Below are positions 31,601-39,609 of a stretch of DNA of 64,000 nucleotides, piece by piece. Both the position numbers and the translations under genes were made by a program. Every line of letters begins with the position of its first letter. The stretch's first letter is position 1. The notes under the pieces are model-generated. The model worked only from the letters and a program-made list of their open reading frames with translations, searched no databases and was not told where the DNA came from. This DNA is from Lepidodermella squamata (lineage: Eukaryota > Gastrotricha), in assembly GCA_047495785.1 (NCBI GenBank), contig JBLDXI010000001.1:3658001-3722000 (forward strand), in the 5' to 3' direction.

Positions 31601-32526
31601 TTAGGCTCGAAACTCGCCAGAATTTCGTTTGTTAGCAAGTCATGCGAAACGAGTTCAGGCGGTCTTTTCTCCCGCGGCTGTTCGGTTTTAGCCAGGGATC
31701 TCCGATCGGATTTTTTCGGTTTTTTCGGGCTGAAAACGAACTCGGCGAACGCCTGAGGCATGATTGAGAGGACTAATTTTTGCCTCAGCCTTTTCTCGAC
31801 ATCTAACCGCTGACTGGCGATTAAACTCTGCGCGCCGTACCAAAAGCCGGTCCGCAGCCGGCTGTCGTGAACTAGCCGCGTGGTAAATGCGATGTAAATC
31901 ACGCCGAAATAAATTAAAAATCGACAAGTCACCGATTCAAAGCTGACGTTAGGCTGTAAAATTGCGATAAAAATCGCCTCAACCAGCCCAGTTATTGCCA
32001 ATGAAGCGGAAAAAGCGGCGATAAACGGCAGTGCGACAAGGGTGTTTAAAACCAGCATCGCCACGCAGTACAACGAAAACACACTGACTTGCGTTAAAAT
32101 TGTCGATTTAAGTAAAGAAGGCACGAGAAATGTGGCTAGCGACCCGATTAAGGTGGCTATCGATGTTGAAATCAACAGAGCGCGACCGTGTTGTAGAGTT
32201 GGCCTACACTGGTAGGCTGCGATGAGAAATGCGATGAAAATCAGCAGAAAATAGGCGAATAATGCGCCGAAGAAGTACGGAAGACTGTTGTTTGTTAAAT
32301 TTTCAGTCTCAGATACCGCATAGGCAATGGCTGTGTAGAGTGTCCACATGAGACTGACGCCTATTAGGCAAGAAATAGCCGCCAGTTGGCCGGCTCGGTC
32401 GTGTTCGAACGACGCGATTCGGTAGTTGTGTTCCATTTGCGGCGTGTCGAAACTCAGCCGCCATAATTGCGAGTCTGAACGCGGGAAAACCAGCGTCGCC
32501 AGCATATTGGCAGCCGAAATGGCCAT
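10395..32526 (-). CDS. Membrane adenylyl cyclase, ADCY9-like, with degenerate catalytic sites
   Basis: Six exons splice in consistent phase into 1,132 residues: 32526-31129, 27863-27499, 16789-16231, 14302-13949, 13075-12565 and 10606-10395. Order: short cytoplasmic N-terminus, six hydrophobic segments, C1 domain (about 335-545), second membrane set with an extracellular loop, C2 domain (about 893-1110). The ADCY9-type C1 is clear (GCEKISILGDRYIC) and so is C2 (YDVWGDTVNFASKM). Such enzymes make cAMP from ATP at a C1/C2 interface. Here the first C1 metal Asp is Asn344 (IYANICGFT), the C2 transition-state Arg is Lys1055, and the C2 Lys of the KGKG turn is Ser1097. Asp388, Lys968, Asp1044 and Asn1051 are kept. 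Activity is therefore doubtful. An in-frame stop precedes the start ATG; an extra 5' exon cannot be excluded. Introns of 0.9-10.7 kb hold nested genes and transposon relics. Confidence 0.9.
11068..12330 (+). pseudogene. Decayed coding relic with a C2H2 zinc finger (in cyclase intron 5)
   Basis: At 11068 an ATG opens a classical C2H2 finger (CNIC, then H-X4-H: HNSKMH). The frame then continues without recognisable content to 11478. From about 11690 to 12330 several overlapping plus-strand frames have coding-like composition but are broken by stops and frameshifts, for example EIRYAIARTIGD in one frame and FRLGNSPDAHMARF in another. The whole lies inside the 10607-12564 intron of the cyclase on the opposite strand. 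Most likely it is a degraded mobile-element or zinc-finger gene. A functional small gene at 11068-11478 is possible but unsupported. Confidence 0.4.
14640..14880 (+). mobile_element. MULE-type transposase relic (in cyclase intron 3)
   Basis: The plus strand reads VKMLAALAYVPEQDVLPPF, the region after the catalytic core of Mutator-like transposases, where the consensus is of the form ALAFVP..DV...F. A frameshift near 14750 moves the rest to another frame, which ends PKLGQLYQSFRNTDVGWTEN, comparable with the family's YF.dTYIG end. No complete transposase, TIRs or target duplications are visible. It lies antisense within the 14303-16230 intron of the cyclase. Confidence 0.55.
15190..15760 (+). 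mobile_element. Crypton/DUF3504-type tyrosine recombinase relic
   Basis: Plus-strand pieces match the Crypton-derived KIAA1958/QRICH1/ZMYM recombinase fold. The N-terminal part, at about 15195-15345, reads ITKDSLKVWLNSFFLDLSRQ followed by NGE, like the family's F..evR..nGe. After a frameshift, VSNHSARKL at about 15470-15495 supplies the H-x-x-R box, and LGHSNPASLLSYDS at about 15555-15597 supplies the His box and the candidate Tyr nucleophile. An in-frame TGA separates the last two boxes (15500-15502), and the region between the N-terminal piece and the boxes is shortened, so the copy is dead. It lies 3' of the MULE relic in the same cyclase intron. Confidence 0.6.
17582..17595 (+). promoter_or_regulatory. 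TATA-box element, copy 1
   Basis: CCTATATAAAGGCC is a strong TATA match inside the large cyclase intron. Its near-exact twin lies 980 bp downstream. What it transcribes, if anything, is not clear. Confidence 0.4.
18562..18575 (+). promoter_or_regulatory. TATA-box element, copy 2
   Basis: CCTATATAAAGGCC recurs here with a similar flank (CTAGGCCTATATAAAGGCCT). The palindromic AGGCCT ends on both sides of the TATA core make chance recurrence less likely. Confidence 0.4.
19763..20139 (+). CDS. Candidate small two-exon gene, 85 residues (nested)
   Basis: A TATA-like GATATAAG at 19691-19698 is followed by an ATG at 19763. Exon 1 (19763-19799) ends at a GTGAGT donor in phase 1. A TTTTCCAG acceptor at 19918 opens exon 2 (19919-20139) in the matching phase and runs to a TAA. 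The predicted product begins MTKQRQFSTNSKRFAPDLAV and is basic, with RSFRRSRINCLHY near the end. No family is recognised. The support is promoter, donor, acceptor and frame agreement only, which could arise by chance in a sequence this size. Confidence 0.25.
20313..20384. repeat. Perfect-armed inverted repeat / hairpin
   Basis: TATTCGTACGTA at 20315-20326 is exactly complementary to TACGTACGAATA at 20371-20382. Pairing partly continues inward (AATGTGTA against TATACACT), and the centre contains a second small hairpin, CAGCATTTTTGCTG. Only about 72 bp in total, within the large cyclase intron. Probably a foldback element end or MITE remnant. Confidence 0.6.
20385..23080. other. Large cyclase intron, part 2: no gene seen
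   Basis: AT-rich sequence with scattered GCGCGC-containing patches. No frame of convincing length or composition was found on either strand, and no family match. A TTTTTCAAG just before 23060 may be a 5'UTR acceptor of the following coiled-coil gene. Confidence 0.4.
23081..23845 (+). CDS. Coiled-coil protein A, paralogue of 25250-25894 (nested)
   Basis: An intact 254-codon frame starting at ATG 23081 (MATSSNTGEMMADFLRQYAE). Residues 9-50 form a compact block with CGLP, an RNRM-type motif and ANRELIAF, shared almost residue for residue with the gene at 25250. The rest is helical and highly charged, with repeated EAKLAE-like heptads (about 150-225) predicting a long coiled coil. A conserved HVKEEK motif fits a SUMO consensus, and a KCDYH motif lies near the end. 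A GTATGT donor after the stop and a TTCTTCAG downstream suggest a 3'UTR intron. The gene is on the plus strand inside the 16790-27498 intron of the minus-strand cyclase. Family not recognised; function unknown. Confidence 0.75.
   Translation: MATSSNTGEMMADFLRQYAECGLPAHLLELMRNRMLNIAANRELIAFLQRQKSTREQLEFRNQSLEKENEALNHENFNLKLRLEDKIDVAPTNLSVMTTSHHENLCNHCCHVKEEKVSFEDDDDIKKCIEEWRAAETKRLETEFEEKTRREFERMNREEQAKIAAQFAKIHAQFDEWVSEEEAKLAEAEAKLAEKEAKLVAENAKIKRENVEWIREQKAKLASAFETWKMDHKMKCDYHRSVVEDHVKRKKFAP
25250..25894 (+). CDS. Coiled-coil protein B, paralogue of 23081-23845 (nested)
   Basis: An intact 214-codon frame starting MAANNTTATMMEELLQQYAE, with an acceptor (CCGATTTTAG) eight bases before the ATG that implies a 5'UTR intron. 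The N-terminal block (QYAECGLP, LRERMPKITANRELIAYL) is clearly homologous to the gene at 23081. So are HVKEEKISF, the EEW.TAETKRLE.EF segment and the C-terminal WKLDHMKKCEYHKSI. The coiled-coil middle is shorter than in A because A's EAKLAE repeats are absent. A GTAAGT overlaps the stop region and a GTATGT follows, so alternative 3' splicing is possible. A tandem duplicate of unknown function, nested antisense in the cyclase intron. Confidence 0.75.
   Translation: MAANNTTATMMEELLQQYAECGLPQNVLDLLRERMPKITANRELIAYLMRQKTELDKLKISNKTQVDEIDTLKQEIFCLKMPLEPMGDNKSALDSALNLPYNNENLCNQIHVKEEKISFDIIEEWKTAETKRLEAEFKEKKRLEFENIKQIFTKWTGEEKERMKKAHDEWVSKEADKMMKVFQEWKLDHMKKCEYHKSIGNHQVMRDLNNENSK
26354..27241 (+). 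CDS. Coiled-coil protein C, three exons, 5' end unresolved (nested)
   Basis: Exons 26354-26526, 26643-27070 and 27162-27241 join in frame (donors GTACGT and GTAATT; acceptors ATTTTTAG and AAAATAG) into about 226 residues. A Cys-containing stretch (CSSCHKSRH) leads into EAQKYKMEWYAKMKYYGAEL, then a charged coiled coil with DWANREKEKLDAAYKSLKDE near the middle, and the tail ends NTGE. No ATG starts this frame; an acceptor CGCACAG at 26353 suggests another 5' exon. Organisation and charge resemble genes A and B just upstream, but I see no clear sequence homology. Lies in the same cyclase intron. Confidence 0.5.
28415..28425 (+). promoter_or_regulatory. TATA element upstream of the 28491 ORF
   Basis: GTATAAAGTCG lies about 70 bp before ATG 28491, with CAACAGTACAG at a plausible start-site distance. 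It would drive plus-strand transcription inside cyclase intron 1. Confidence 0.4.
28491..28982 (+). CDS. Ala/Arg-rich coiled-coil ORF, possibly transposon gag-like
   Basis: A 163-codon frame with an acidic start (MISDEEMIFLDDDLIDF), then an Ala/Arg/Glu-rich helical region made of internal repeats (AATRRAQANEEEVRAATRTA). A TATA element lies about 70 bp upstream. The region is followed by RPA-like and reverse-transcriptase relics in the same orientation, so an element-encoded structural protein is one possibility. No zinc knuckle or protease is visible. No family is recognised, and part of the frame could be fortuitous. Confidence 0.35.
   Translation: MISDEEMIFLDDDLIDFRDTLKPALIRPATRQQPAEPNATAARQMMEAVNRFSATVEAALAATRRAQANEEEVRAATRTAKANEDRRQRRQRLAETRPAGVARQRPVEQGSKRWAAQVDRILGNLPPGLGKGAAHQRFSNYFRKQKSNCFHNLYVLLAHIDAF
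29195..29998 (+). pseudogene. RPA70-like OB-fold relic
   Basis: Frame pieces read like RPA1 DNA-binding domains. IGWNFAEPDRIAKLKTNSFL followed by NFVDLIGLVSSF (about 29310-29415) parallels the RPA linker and the DIIGI strand. TLRLTFWGDTSVQRFDRFN at about 29537-29593 and KKVKLYLWGHHASQF at about 29888-29932 are two LWG.A..F OB-fold signatures. Stops and frameshifts separate them, and no intact gene remains. RPA-like proteins occur as cellular genes and as cargo of Helitrons and some other elements. The neighbouring reverse-transcriptase fragment makes an element origin plausible but not shown. Confidence 0.5.
30176..30442 (+). mobile_element. Penelope-like reverse-transcriptase fragment
   Basis: An 88-codon frame contains LAHLYGLRKFTKK followed by TMRPMFTATNTYNYRLAKWL. 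This matches the reverse-transcriptase pattern of lYGlPKiHK ... lRPI.s....Y.lakfL that is typical of Penelope-like and related elements. The catalytic YxDD part is absent, so only a fragment remains. It lies antisense in cyclase intron 1. Confidence 0.6.
30500..30615. repeat. Dispersed repeat B, copy 2
   Basis: Direct-orientation relative of 8265-8415 sharing ATCTTTTAGCG, AGAGTCAT, CGAAGCATGA and TTCTGAATTGAACACT in order. Non-coding, immediately 3' of the reverse-transcriptase fragment. Confidence 0.6.
30850..31057. mobile_element. MITE-like element with GTCCGGCTTA ends
   Basis: The left end carries TATAAGCCGGACATTTT. The right end carries GTCCGGCTTATTGTCGTCCGGCTTAACGCAAAACTACTGTA, here split by naming its parts: GTCCGGCTTATTG, GTCCGGCTTAACGC and AAAACTACTGTA. 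Reverse-complemented, the right end starts TACAGTAGTTTTGCG and contains TAAGCCGGAC, so the GTCCGGCTTA units face each other. Internal direct copies (GTCCGTTTTAACGC, GTCCGTATTAACGC) are also present. CAGTAG-type ends suggest a pogo/Tc1-like non-autonomous element. It sits next to the cyclase exon 1 donor. Confidence 0.5.
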
Positions 32527-34475
32527 TTTAAATAGGGACTTCTTTTCAGCGCCAAATCATTGAATAAAATCACCTGAAAATTAAGCAAAAAAATTCTAAA
32601 ATTATTATATTTTTGAGAAAAATAAACAAATTTGTATTCCGGAAATAATTTTCGATTTCCTGCGAAATTTAGCGCATTCAGGTGATATAAATAGAAAATA
32701 ACAGCTACTATGAAGCCAGACGATTTGAATTAGCGCGACCGGTCATTATTTTCCGGTTATTACTACACAATGAGCGCTGTTGTTTGAGTACCTGTCAGCG
32801 ATTTTTTTTACTGCTATGCGAAAATCGGGATTTGTAGGGCGCCACTATTGATTTTTGTTATTCGACGAAGATGCGGCAAAAAATCAACCATGGCCCTATC
32901 AAATATTTAAATTTACGTTTTTTTCAACTGCGACATAAAAATACAAAATACCACAAAATTAAAAGCCAAGAAAATTATCCAGCAACGAATTTTTCGTTAC
33001 TCAAGAAATAATAAACAGCAGGGTAATTTTGTAAAAAGTGAGGAAAAGCTCAGCTGTCACTTTTCTTTTCTCAAGCCCACTTGTTCATTAAAAAAGTAGG
33101 AAAAGAGGTGTGTATCCAGGGTATTAAAAATTAGTTCGATCACCTAAGACAAGCGTAAACTATAGCGGTGACCCCGCATTTAATTGAATTTAGATCGAAA
33201 AATAGCCTTAAAGTTGCCATAAATTTGCCCAGTTCATGCCGGTCCCGTGCCTCTCGCCTCTAATGTGCAGTAAAAAAATTTGCGATGCGAGCGTAAGGTG
33301 CAATTCAATACTCAGCAAGAAATGATATAGAACGCGGGTAAGAATGAAGGCTAATTAGCACTTCAGTACCAAATATAGGGTGAGCGGGCGGATGCATCTA
33401 AAAACGATAACGTATGCCCGTACATATTACAGTTAGGAACATGTTACTATGAATAGGAAGAGATAATTTTCAATTTTTTTTACGCATAGGTAATATTGAT
33501 ACATAAGACTTTCAAACAAACAAACATTCAAAACAACCACCTAAAATAATAATTTACATCGCAATTTACGGAAAGTTTAAATGAATATATTGACGGTACG
33601 GGAAATAAATAGAAGGGGATTTACAGCGCGGCATATCTAGGACGAAACTAGAGCAAAATATAAAAATTTCCAATTTTTTTCACAAATTTCTTGCGGCATT
33701 TTTTGTCTCGTCCAGTTCTTCGCGCGCGTACTTCAAAAAGGATAAATATTGCGAAGAAGTATGCAATCAATAAACAATTATTATTCGCCAATGTCTATCG
33801 GGCTGTCTTCTCATTATTATTATTATTGCTACCAATCATAATGTAGATGTCTTCGCTTGTTAGAAACCACGTGTGACCGACCATCACCACTTCACAATGT
33901 ATATCGCACTTGGTTTTCGATATATACATTATTCTTATATTATAAATGCCGCAAGTGCTGCATATCGAAAATAATTGGGCGTACTTTGCCGCAGGACCCG
34001 TTTTCATCAAAGAAAGACCCGATCGTTCGATAAAATAACGAGAAAACAACAAACATTTAGCACGTTATGAAATAAAGCACCTATATAACCGGACTTTATT
34101 TACCTATGAAGCGTTCAATTAATAATTAATTTCGCAACAAAAAATTTGCTATTCCTCATGCGGTCAGGAAAACTTCATAAAATTGATATGATAATTTTTT
34201 TACAACTGCCACTTTCAATGAAAACTTGCCTCGATTTTTTTCCGGCTATTCCCAACGGTCCATGCCAATTTTTCCAAACAGCTCCGGGGGTGAGGCGGCC
34301 AAAAAAATAATGCGATAACAACGGGAAAATTCCTCATTATTGCGACACTAGTTTGCATAAAATAAGCATGGTTAAAAAATTGGTATAAAAAACCAATGCA
34401 ATAAAACTTTATTATTATACATTACAAGAAATGAAAATAATTTATCACGAAAAAGAAATTTTTGATTTTTTTTCA
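32527..34475. other. Intergenic region, no gene seen
   Basis: Nearly 2 kb of AT-rich sequence between the cyclase 5' end and the next minus-strand gene. It contains a TTATTATTATTATTGC microsatellite at about 33812 and no frame with recognisable or coding-like content. The cyclase promoter presumably lies just above 32530. Confidence 0.5.
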
Positions 34476-34972
34476 TCAATTGATTGTCTTCATTTTAACG
34501 GTTTTACTCGCTTTCCGCTTTTCCTGGCAAATCGAGCATGAACAACTGCGGTGGTGGTAGCGGACCGGAACCGGCACGCACACGTAACTGCCCGGCTGGC
34601 TGACCACCGGGCACTTCGCCTCGTCATGCGGCCCGCCGAATGGGCAGCACATAATCGCGCGATAGGTGTCGATATTTTTCGGATTAATCGACAAATTCGG
34701 GTCCTCCGAACATTTGCACTGGTTAGCGCTGCATGCAGACGATGCAGTGCTGTCGCGACGGTTCAGTGAATTGCGGCGCGAAGATTTCGGCTCGGCATTT
34801 GCGACTTTAGCCACGGCGTCTCGTAGATTCGCCTGATTGGCAGCTGGGTCGCTCCGTTCGGCTGTGATGATCAGAGTTTCGTCTCGCGCGACAACTTGCG
34901 GGATCTCTTCGTCGTTCTCGATTCGGGTTAGAGTGTCTTCAATAACGCTGAACTGCAAAGTTCCAGTCTCCC
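34476..34972 (-). CDS. 3' exon of a Ser- and Cys-rich protein (5' exons not found)
   Basis: A terminal exon opens after the acceptor CTTTTAG at 34973 in phase 2 and runs 165 codons to a TAA. It begins GETGTLQFSVIEDTLTRIEN. The middle is Ser/Arg-rich (SSRRNSLNRRDS), resembling kinase sites. The last 80 residues hold about a dozen cysteines in pairs (CSANQCKC, CCPFGG, HRSCSCSIC), suggesting metal binding or disulfides. I do not recognise the family. The upstream exon was sought between 34973 and 36578 without a convincing candidate; a hAT relic occupies part of that interval on the other strand. Confidence 0.5.
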
Positions 34973-35301
34973 CTAAAAGAAAAATGGAAAAGTTGGAATG
35001 AGATGAGCTAAATTCTAATTTATCCCTAAATTCTAACAAATTCTAAAAAAAGCCAAATCCAAATTTCCAGCTCTTCATGAACTTCATGAAATTGAGCTGC
35101 GACTGCACGCTAGAAACGAGTCAAGCAGTAGGTTTTCTCTCCTTCTCCTCAAATTCTCTCCTCAACTGCCTTAACGCCGCACCGGCTAGGACTCAAGTTT
35201 AACCACTAACCACTATAGCAGGTGACCGGTCGGCTTGAAAGGTCAACCGCAAGAACTCTTCGACCCACTTTGGCCACATCGCCCCGCGGGACGACGTAGG
35301 T

Positions 35302-35735
35302 TTTCAGTTCTATTTCAAAACGCTGCGCGGCGACATTCACGACTTGCTTGAAAAGCGGTTCAAAGTCTTCTTCGACGACGAGCTCGTCACTCTGGCAAAT
35401 TTTCTCGACCTGTGCCTGCGCCACATGTCCACGGTCTAGCCCGAGCAGGCGAAGGCTATCATAGCGTCGCACCTCGATCTCATCGCCTCGCCCCGGGCCA
35501 GTGCTCAAATCGTGCTGAATCGTCGCCCGAGGACGATTTCTCAGCCAATCGCGTGTCGTGGGGCAACTGCGGGCCCGTCTATGCCTGGTTCCGTAAGCAT
35601 CTCACAACTTCCCCTTTTTCATTCTGCGTTATTTTAACATTTCCATCCCAGCCTCGTTTGCCGAGATCGAGCGCGTTTTTTCGTGTTCATCTTACGACGA
35701 GGCCACTCGGAAGAGCCTAAATTCCGCTAAATTGC
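35302..35735 (+). mobile_element. hAT-family transposase relic
   Basis: Two plus-strand pieces fit a hAT transposase. At 35302-35441 the frame reads FKTLRGDIHDLLEKRF and ELVTLANFLDL, like the region leading to the family's LDPRFK. At about 35650-35735 it reads IPASFAEIERVFSCSS, matching the hAT C-terminal dimerisation motif IPASSA.SERVFS. Stops and a frame change lie between. No terminal repeats were identified. Confidence 0.6.
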
Positions 35736-35939
35736 CATTGCCGCAGTGGAGTTGGCATTGAGAAGAACGTTTCGATCAGATTTTTTTAGTTTTTATTTGC
35801 TGGTTAACTGTCTCAGGGAAATTTTTCTAAATATAGACCGTGTTATGTGATGCTTGCGTTTGGCGGATTACTGTTACATTCGTTGCGATTCATCCTATTA
35901 TATTATATTGTAATAATTTAAACTATCAACCGCAAGGCT

Positions 35940-36375
35940 CGCGCGGCCGTTCTTCGTGCCGATTTGGTCAAAGTCGTGGCCGAGGGCCTGCGAGCGAGCG
36001 ACTTCGAACAACCTGTACCAGCGAACGCGATCGTTTTCATCTGTTGAAGGGACTCGACGGTCAAACTCTCGATGCCCAGGTCATACCGGCGATGGTCGAG
36101 GGAGGCGACTTGAAGCTGGCAGGCATGCTGCTGATTTACAGAGCAGACAACAACTCGATGGTGCAGGGTGTAGATCTTATGTTTCGTTCATGTCAGACGC
36201 CGGCCGATTTTGACAAACTTGCTGAAGGAATGGTAGGAAACTCGTTGCCGACCTCGCCGCCACAATGTTTTCGGAACTAAATGAATCAGCCGTTCCGTTG
36301 CTGAGCGTGACAAACGCAGCCGCTGACAATACCACAACCGGCGGCCAGCCTGGGAATCAAGCCAATCAACTTTGA
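35940..36375 (+). pseudogene. Decayed coding-like region, unidentified
   Basis: Successive plus-strand frames have protein-like composition: VLRADLVKVVAEGLRASDFE, then GLDGQTLDAQVIPAMVEGGD and AGMLLIYRADNNSM, then KLVADLAATMFSELNES to a TGA-type end near 36375. Frameshifts near 36040 and 36240 break it. I cannot name a family. Its position after the hAT relic suggests either part of that element or another relic. Confidence 0.35.
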
Positions 36376-36578
36376 TTCTTTAATGAAAATGTCAAGCAAA
36401 GCTGTGAATCTTGCCCCGCAGATCTCGCTATCTTGGCGGTCAGTTTACGAGATTCAGCAACCGAAGTCATCCTGCCCAAGCAGAAAGTATCCGGTAAAAT
36501 AAGTCGACTTTATCTGATCGATGAGAGCCGCACGAGAGCAGCCCAGAGGCAGAGGAGGGAGCTCACCCTTTGTTTTAA

Positions 36579-39500
36579 TTAAATTTGAGGAAAAGGGGAT
36601 GAATACGGATTCGTTTCCTCAGCCTCATACACCTGTTGAAGATTTTCGCCGCCTTCATTCGTCATCGTGCGTTTAGGCGACGTCGCAACAGAACTCAATC
36701 CGCCACACGTAGAAAGCAAAGCATCCAATTGTTTTTCGGCGTGCCAACAAATTTCCAAAAAATGACTAAAAATTTCATCGAAAGTTGCTGAATAAATGAT
36801 TTTTGTTTCTACAGCTAATCTAATTTTCATGAATCTTGGTAATCTAATTTCCCCCGCTATCCTGGACACCGGGTCCCCTATATCCGCCTACCTCCCGAAA
36901 ATACCGCTTGGTTCTATGCCATTCCTGTCACACTCGGCGCCGCCCGTTACGCGCTCTTGTATCGCAGCAGTGAAAAGTGTTTCGGAATGGATGGCTCCTC
37001 GTGCGGAAGTTTATAAAGGAAATAGGATTGGCTGAACGGAAATCTCACGAAAAATTGTCAAATAAATCAAACGGAGCAGGTGAGACCCCCTATGCATTTT
37101 CAAAATTCTCAAAATTACAGGTACGAACCGCAGCAAGTGGCAGCTGGTGTGCCTTCGGATGTGCCTTCGACAGCGTCGATGGTACTGTTGCATGGTCAAC
37201 AGGCGTGGCCGCAACCTGGGTCACAAAAGGATTATTTGCCGCAGGCGATTAGGCTAGTGCCACGTGGCGTCGCTGTAAGCATGAATGGCGCAGCTTCCAG
37301 CGTATAAATATGCGCCAATTATGATCATTCGGTGCTCGTTACTGGCTGATAGTGTACCAATAAAGCGGTCATTACAGCTCATTGAAGAGTGGAATAAACT
37401 TCCTATCAAAGTTTTCCCGCAGCGTACAAACATTAATCTATTCAAGCGTGAAATTAACGCTCTAGGCCAGCCACATGATCGCTCAAACAAAGGCTGAACA
37501 TTGTTTTGTAAATAAAAAAAAAGTGTAATCCCTTGTTTTGTTATTATCGTATCCCCGTCAACGAGCGATTGAGCTTAGGTTTTCAGCTTTATCTCGTTCG
37601 AAATGATTATTCCTAAAGAAATTTAGTTCACTAACCTGAATGCTCGTAATCTGATCCTCTTCGTTGCTGACTTTCCTTGTAAATTTTCATCGCATTGTCG
37701 CTTAAAGTCATTACTTGTTCCAACCGCCTTAAATCATGGATAGAAATATTAAAAACATAATTGAAAAAAATAAAACAAAATTACGTTTTTAACTCGGCAA
37801 TCGGATTTTCAGCCTCAATTTCGCCACAGTCGTCCAGAAAATCCGACCATCGCTCCTGAACGTGAGACTTCACAAACTGATTAATCGCCCCGATATTTCG
37901 CTCAAGCTGCTCCCGCTTGCCGATTTCGGCAGCCAATTCTTTCCGACTCTCCGCCAATTGAGCCTGACTAATACCCAAATGCTGCTCCAACGTTCGAACA
38001 GCTTGTTCCAAATGCTTTCGACTATCACTTTCTTTGACCAAGGCGTCATTCAGCCGCTTCATTTCCTCCTTCAACAAGTTCAATTCGTTCGATTCCGCAA
38101 TTTGAGGCCGCTCGCTTTCACGAATCGCGTCGGCTAACGAGCAAGTCCCCATGCCAGAATCAGGCTCGTTCTGTTTTTCAGCCCCAAACATCTCACCAGC
38201 CCTGTTGATGAGCTCATCCTTCTCCGAAATCGATACTCTTCGGCTCGATTTTGAACAGCTCGTAGTTTTCGAAGTCTGCGAAGAAACAGATCCAGTTCGG
38301 TGCCTGTTTGCAACCTCACTCAAGAAATCTGGGTCTATAGCCGGTATCGTAGGCTGGGGCGATGGCGATGTTGAGAAGGTCAAAACGTTTATATGATCTT
38401 GTTTTTTCGGTTTTTCACTCTGAACTTCCGGCAATCCTAAGCTTCTGAGTAAGGAAGTTGGTAGGGACGTCTTCCTCACCCCAGCGTTACAAAACGAATT
38501 GAATAAAGGATCTTCAATTTTGTTGAGATTGTAACTAGGCGGGATTGTTAGGTAACTTTCCCTCAATTTCCCGAGTCTTAGCAAATGGCCCTGTTTCGAT
38601 TTTAGGTCGATAACCGCGGAAACTAATCCTTCGAACGCGGTTACGAATTGCCGGGCTAATATCGCAGTTTGGTTATTGTTCGCGCCCTGTAGTAGGCCGG
38701 TGTTTAAGGAGGATGAGATTTTTCGAGACCGAATCGCCTTAAAAGCGGTCATAGTCGGTGATTCGAGGGCGGATTTCAGCAACTTAGCGACTTCTAAACA
38801 ACTGCGGTTGAAGCATTCCACGTGTTGAACAGGTAGATTCGACCACATTCGAGCGGCATACAGGCAGTAGGCGATTATATGGTACTGGGCGTTGTCCTGC
38901 TGGGACAGATCGGTTAGGGCGTCCGTTGATAACAGGCAACAGTCGAGAGAGACGAAAAACGAGTCGATGAACGTCGATAGAAGTTCGACTAAAATTGTAC
39001 GCAAATTTTTAATTTTTAATTTTTAGAATTTCAAAAAAAATTATTTTAGAAACGGAGACTATTCTCATAATACCAAATATTAGAAAAACCAAAACCTGAA
39101 CTAAAATTGTCAATATTTAAAAAATTAAAATTTTCCGAATTTTATTAAACTTTATACAATATTTTCGGCTAAGATTATTACCTATTATTTGATTTTATCG
39201 AGAATAATTTTATTTTTGGTACCAAAATATTTTAACAAAATGAGAAAAACTTACCGAAAGTTGGTAGCGAACAATTGAAACGCTCGCTTGGTTTGCTTTT
39301 GCTTGAACTCGACAGAAAACTGACATTGACTGGCAGCGTTTTAGGCAAGTCAGGCAACAGCTTCGGATCGGCCAGAACCGTCAAATTTTTCACCTTCCGC
39401 AGAAATGACGGAAAAGTATTCGATTGAAACTGCTTCGTCTGCGCGCCGGGGAGTAAGGCGAAAGAATCCAGCCATGAAGCATGGACTACTTTCACGAAGG

Positions 39501-39609
39501 CAAAACTGACACCGGCTAGTGTTTTCAGGGAAGAATGAACCAGAGTGACAAAAGTTGGGTCGATTTCCGTGAACAAATCGTTGATAGTTTCATTGCCAGA
39601 ACAACTCAT
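36579..39609 (-). CDS. Helical/coiled-coil protein, possible PPP1R21 relative
   Basis: Four exons, 39609-39255, 38988-37785, 37727-37636 and 36787-36579, join in matching phases into 619 residues. The N-terminal half is hydrophobic-helical (SFAFVKVVHASWLDSFALLP; later AYCLYAARMWSNLPVQ). A Ser-rich linker follows, then a coiled coil at about 440-520 (KEEMKRLNDALVKESDSRKH) and a tail with YEHSATFDEIFSHFLEICWH. Spacing and weak similarity recall the middle and C-terminal parts of PPP1R21, an endosomal FERRY-complex subunit, but the N-terminal coiled coil of that family is absent. I hold this loosely. The last intron (36788-37635) contains transposon debris on the other strand. All junctions have GT-AG ends. 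Confidence 0.6.
37285..37497 (+). mobile_element. LINE reverse-transcriptase C-terminal fragment
   Basis: A 70-codon frame contains RSLQLIEEWNKLPIKVFPQR and INLFKREINAL. This fits the C-terminal tail of many LINE reverse transcriptases, where a WN.LP....... FK..L pattern recurs. Nothing else of the element is evident. It lies in the last intron of the coiled-coil gene, opposite strand. Confidence 0.45.

Noticed and set aside
36839-36960. Retropepsin-like AILDTGSPISAYLP on the plus strand
   Set aside because: The motif resembles an aspartic protease active site, but no second family motif follows and the frame is short. The neighbouring debris gives no Gag or RT context. Probably chance, though it lies among transposon relics.
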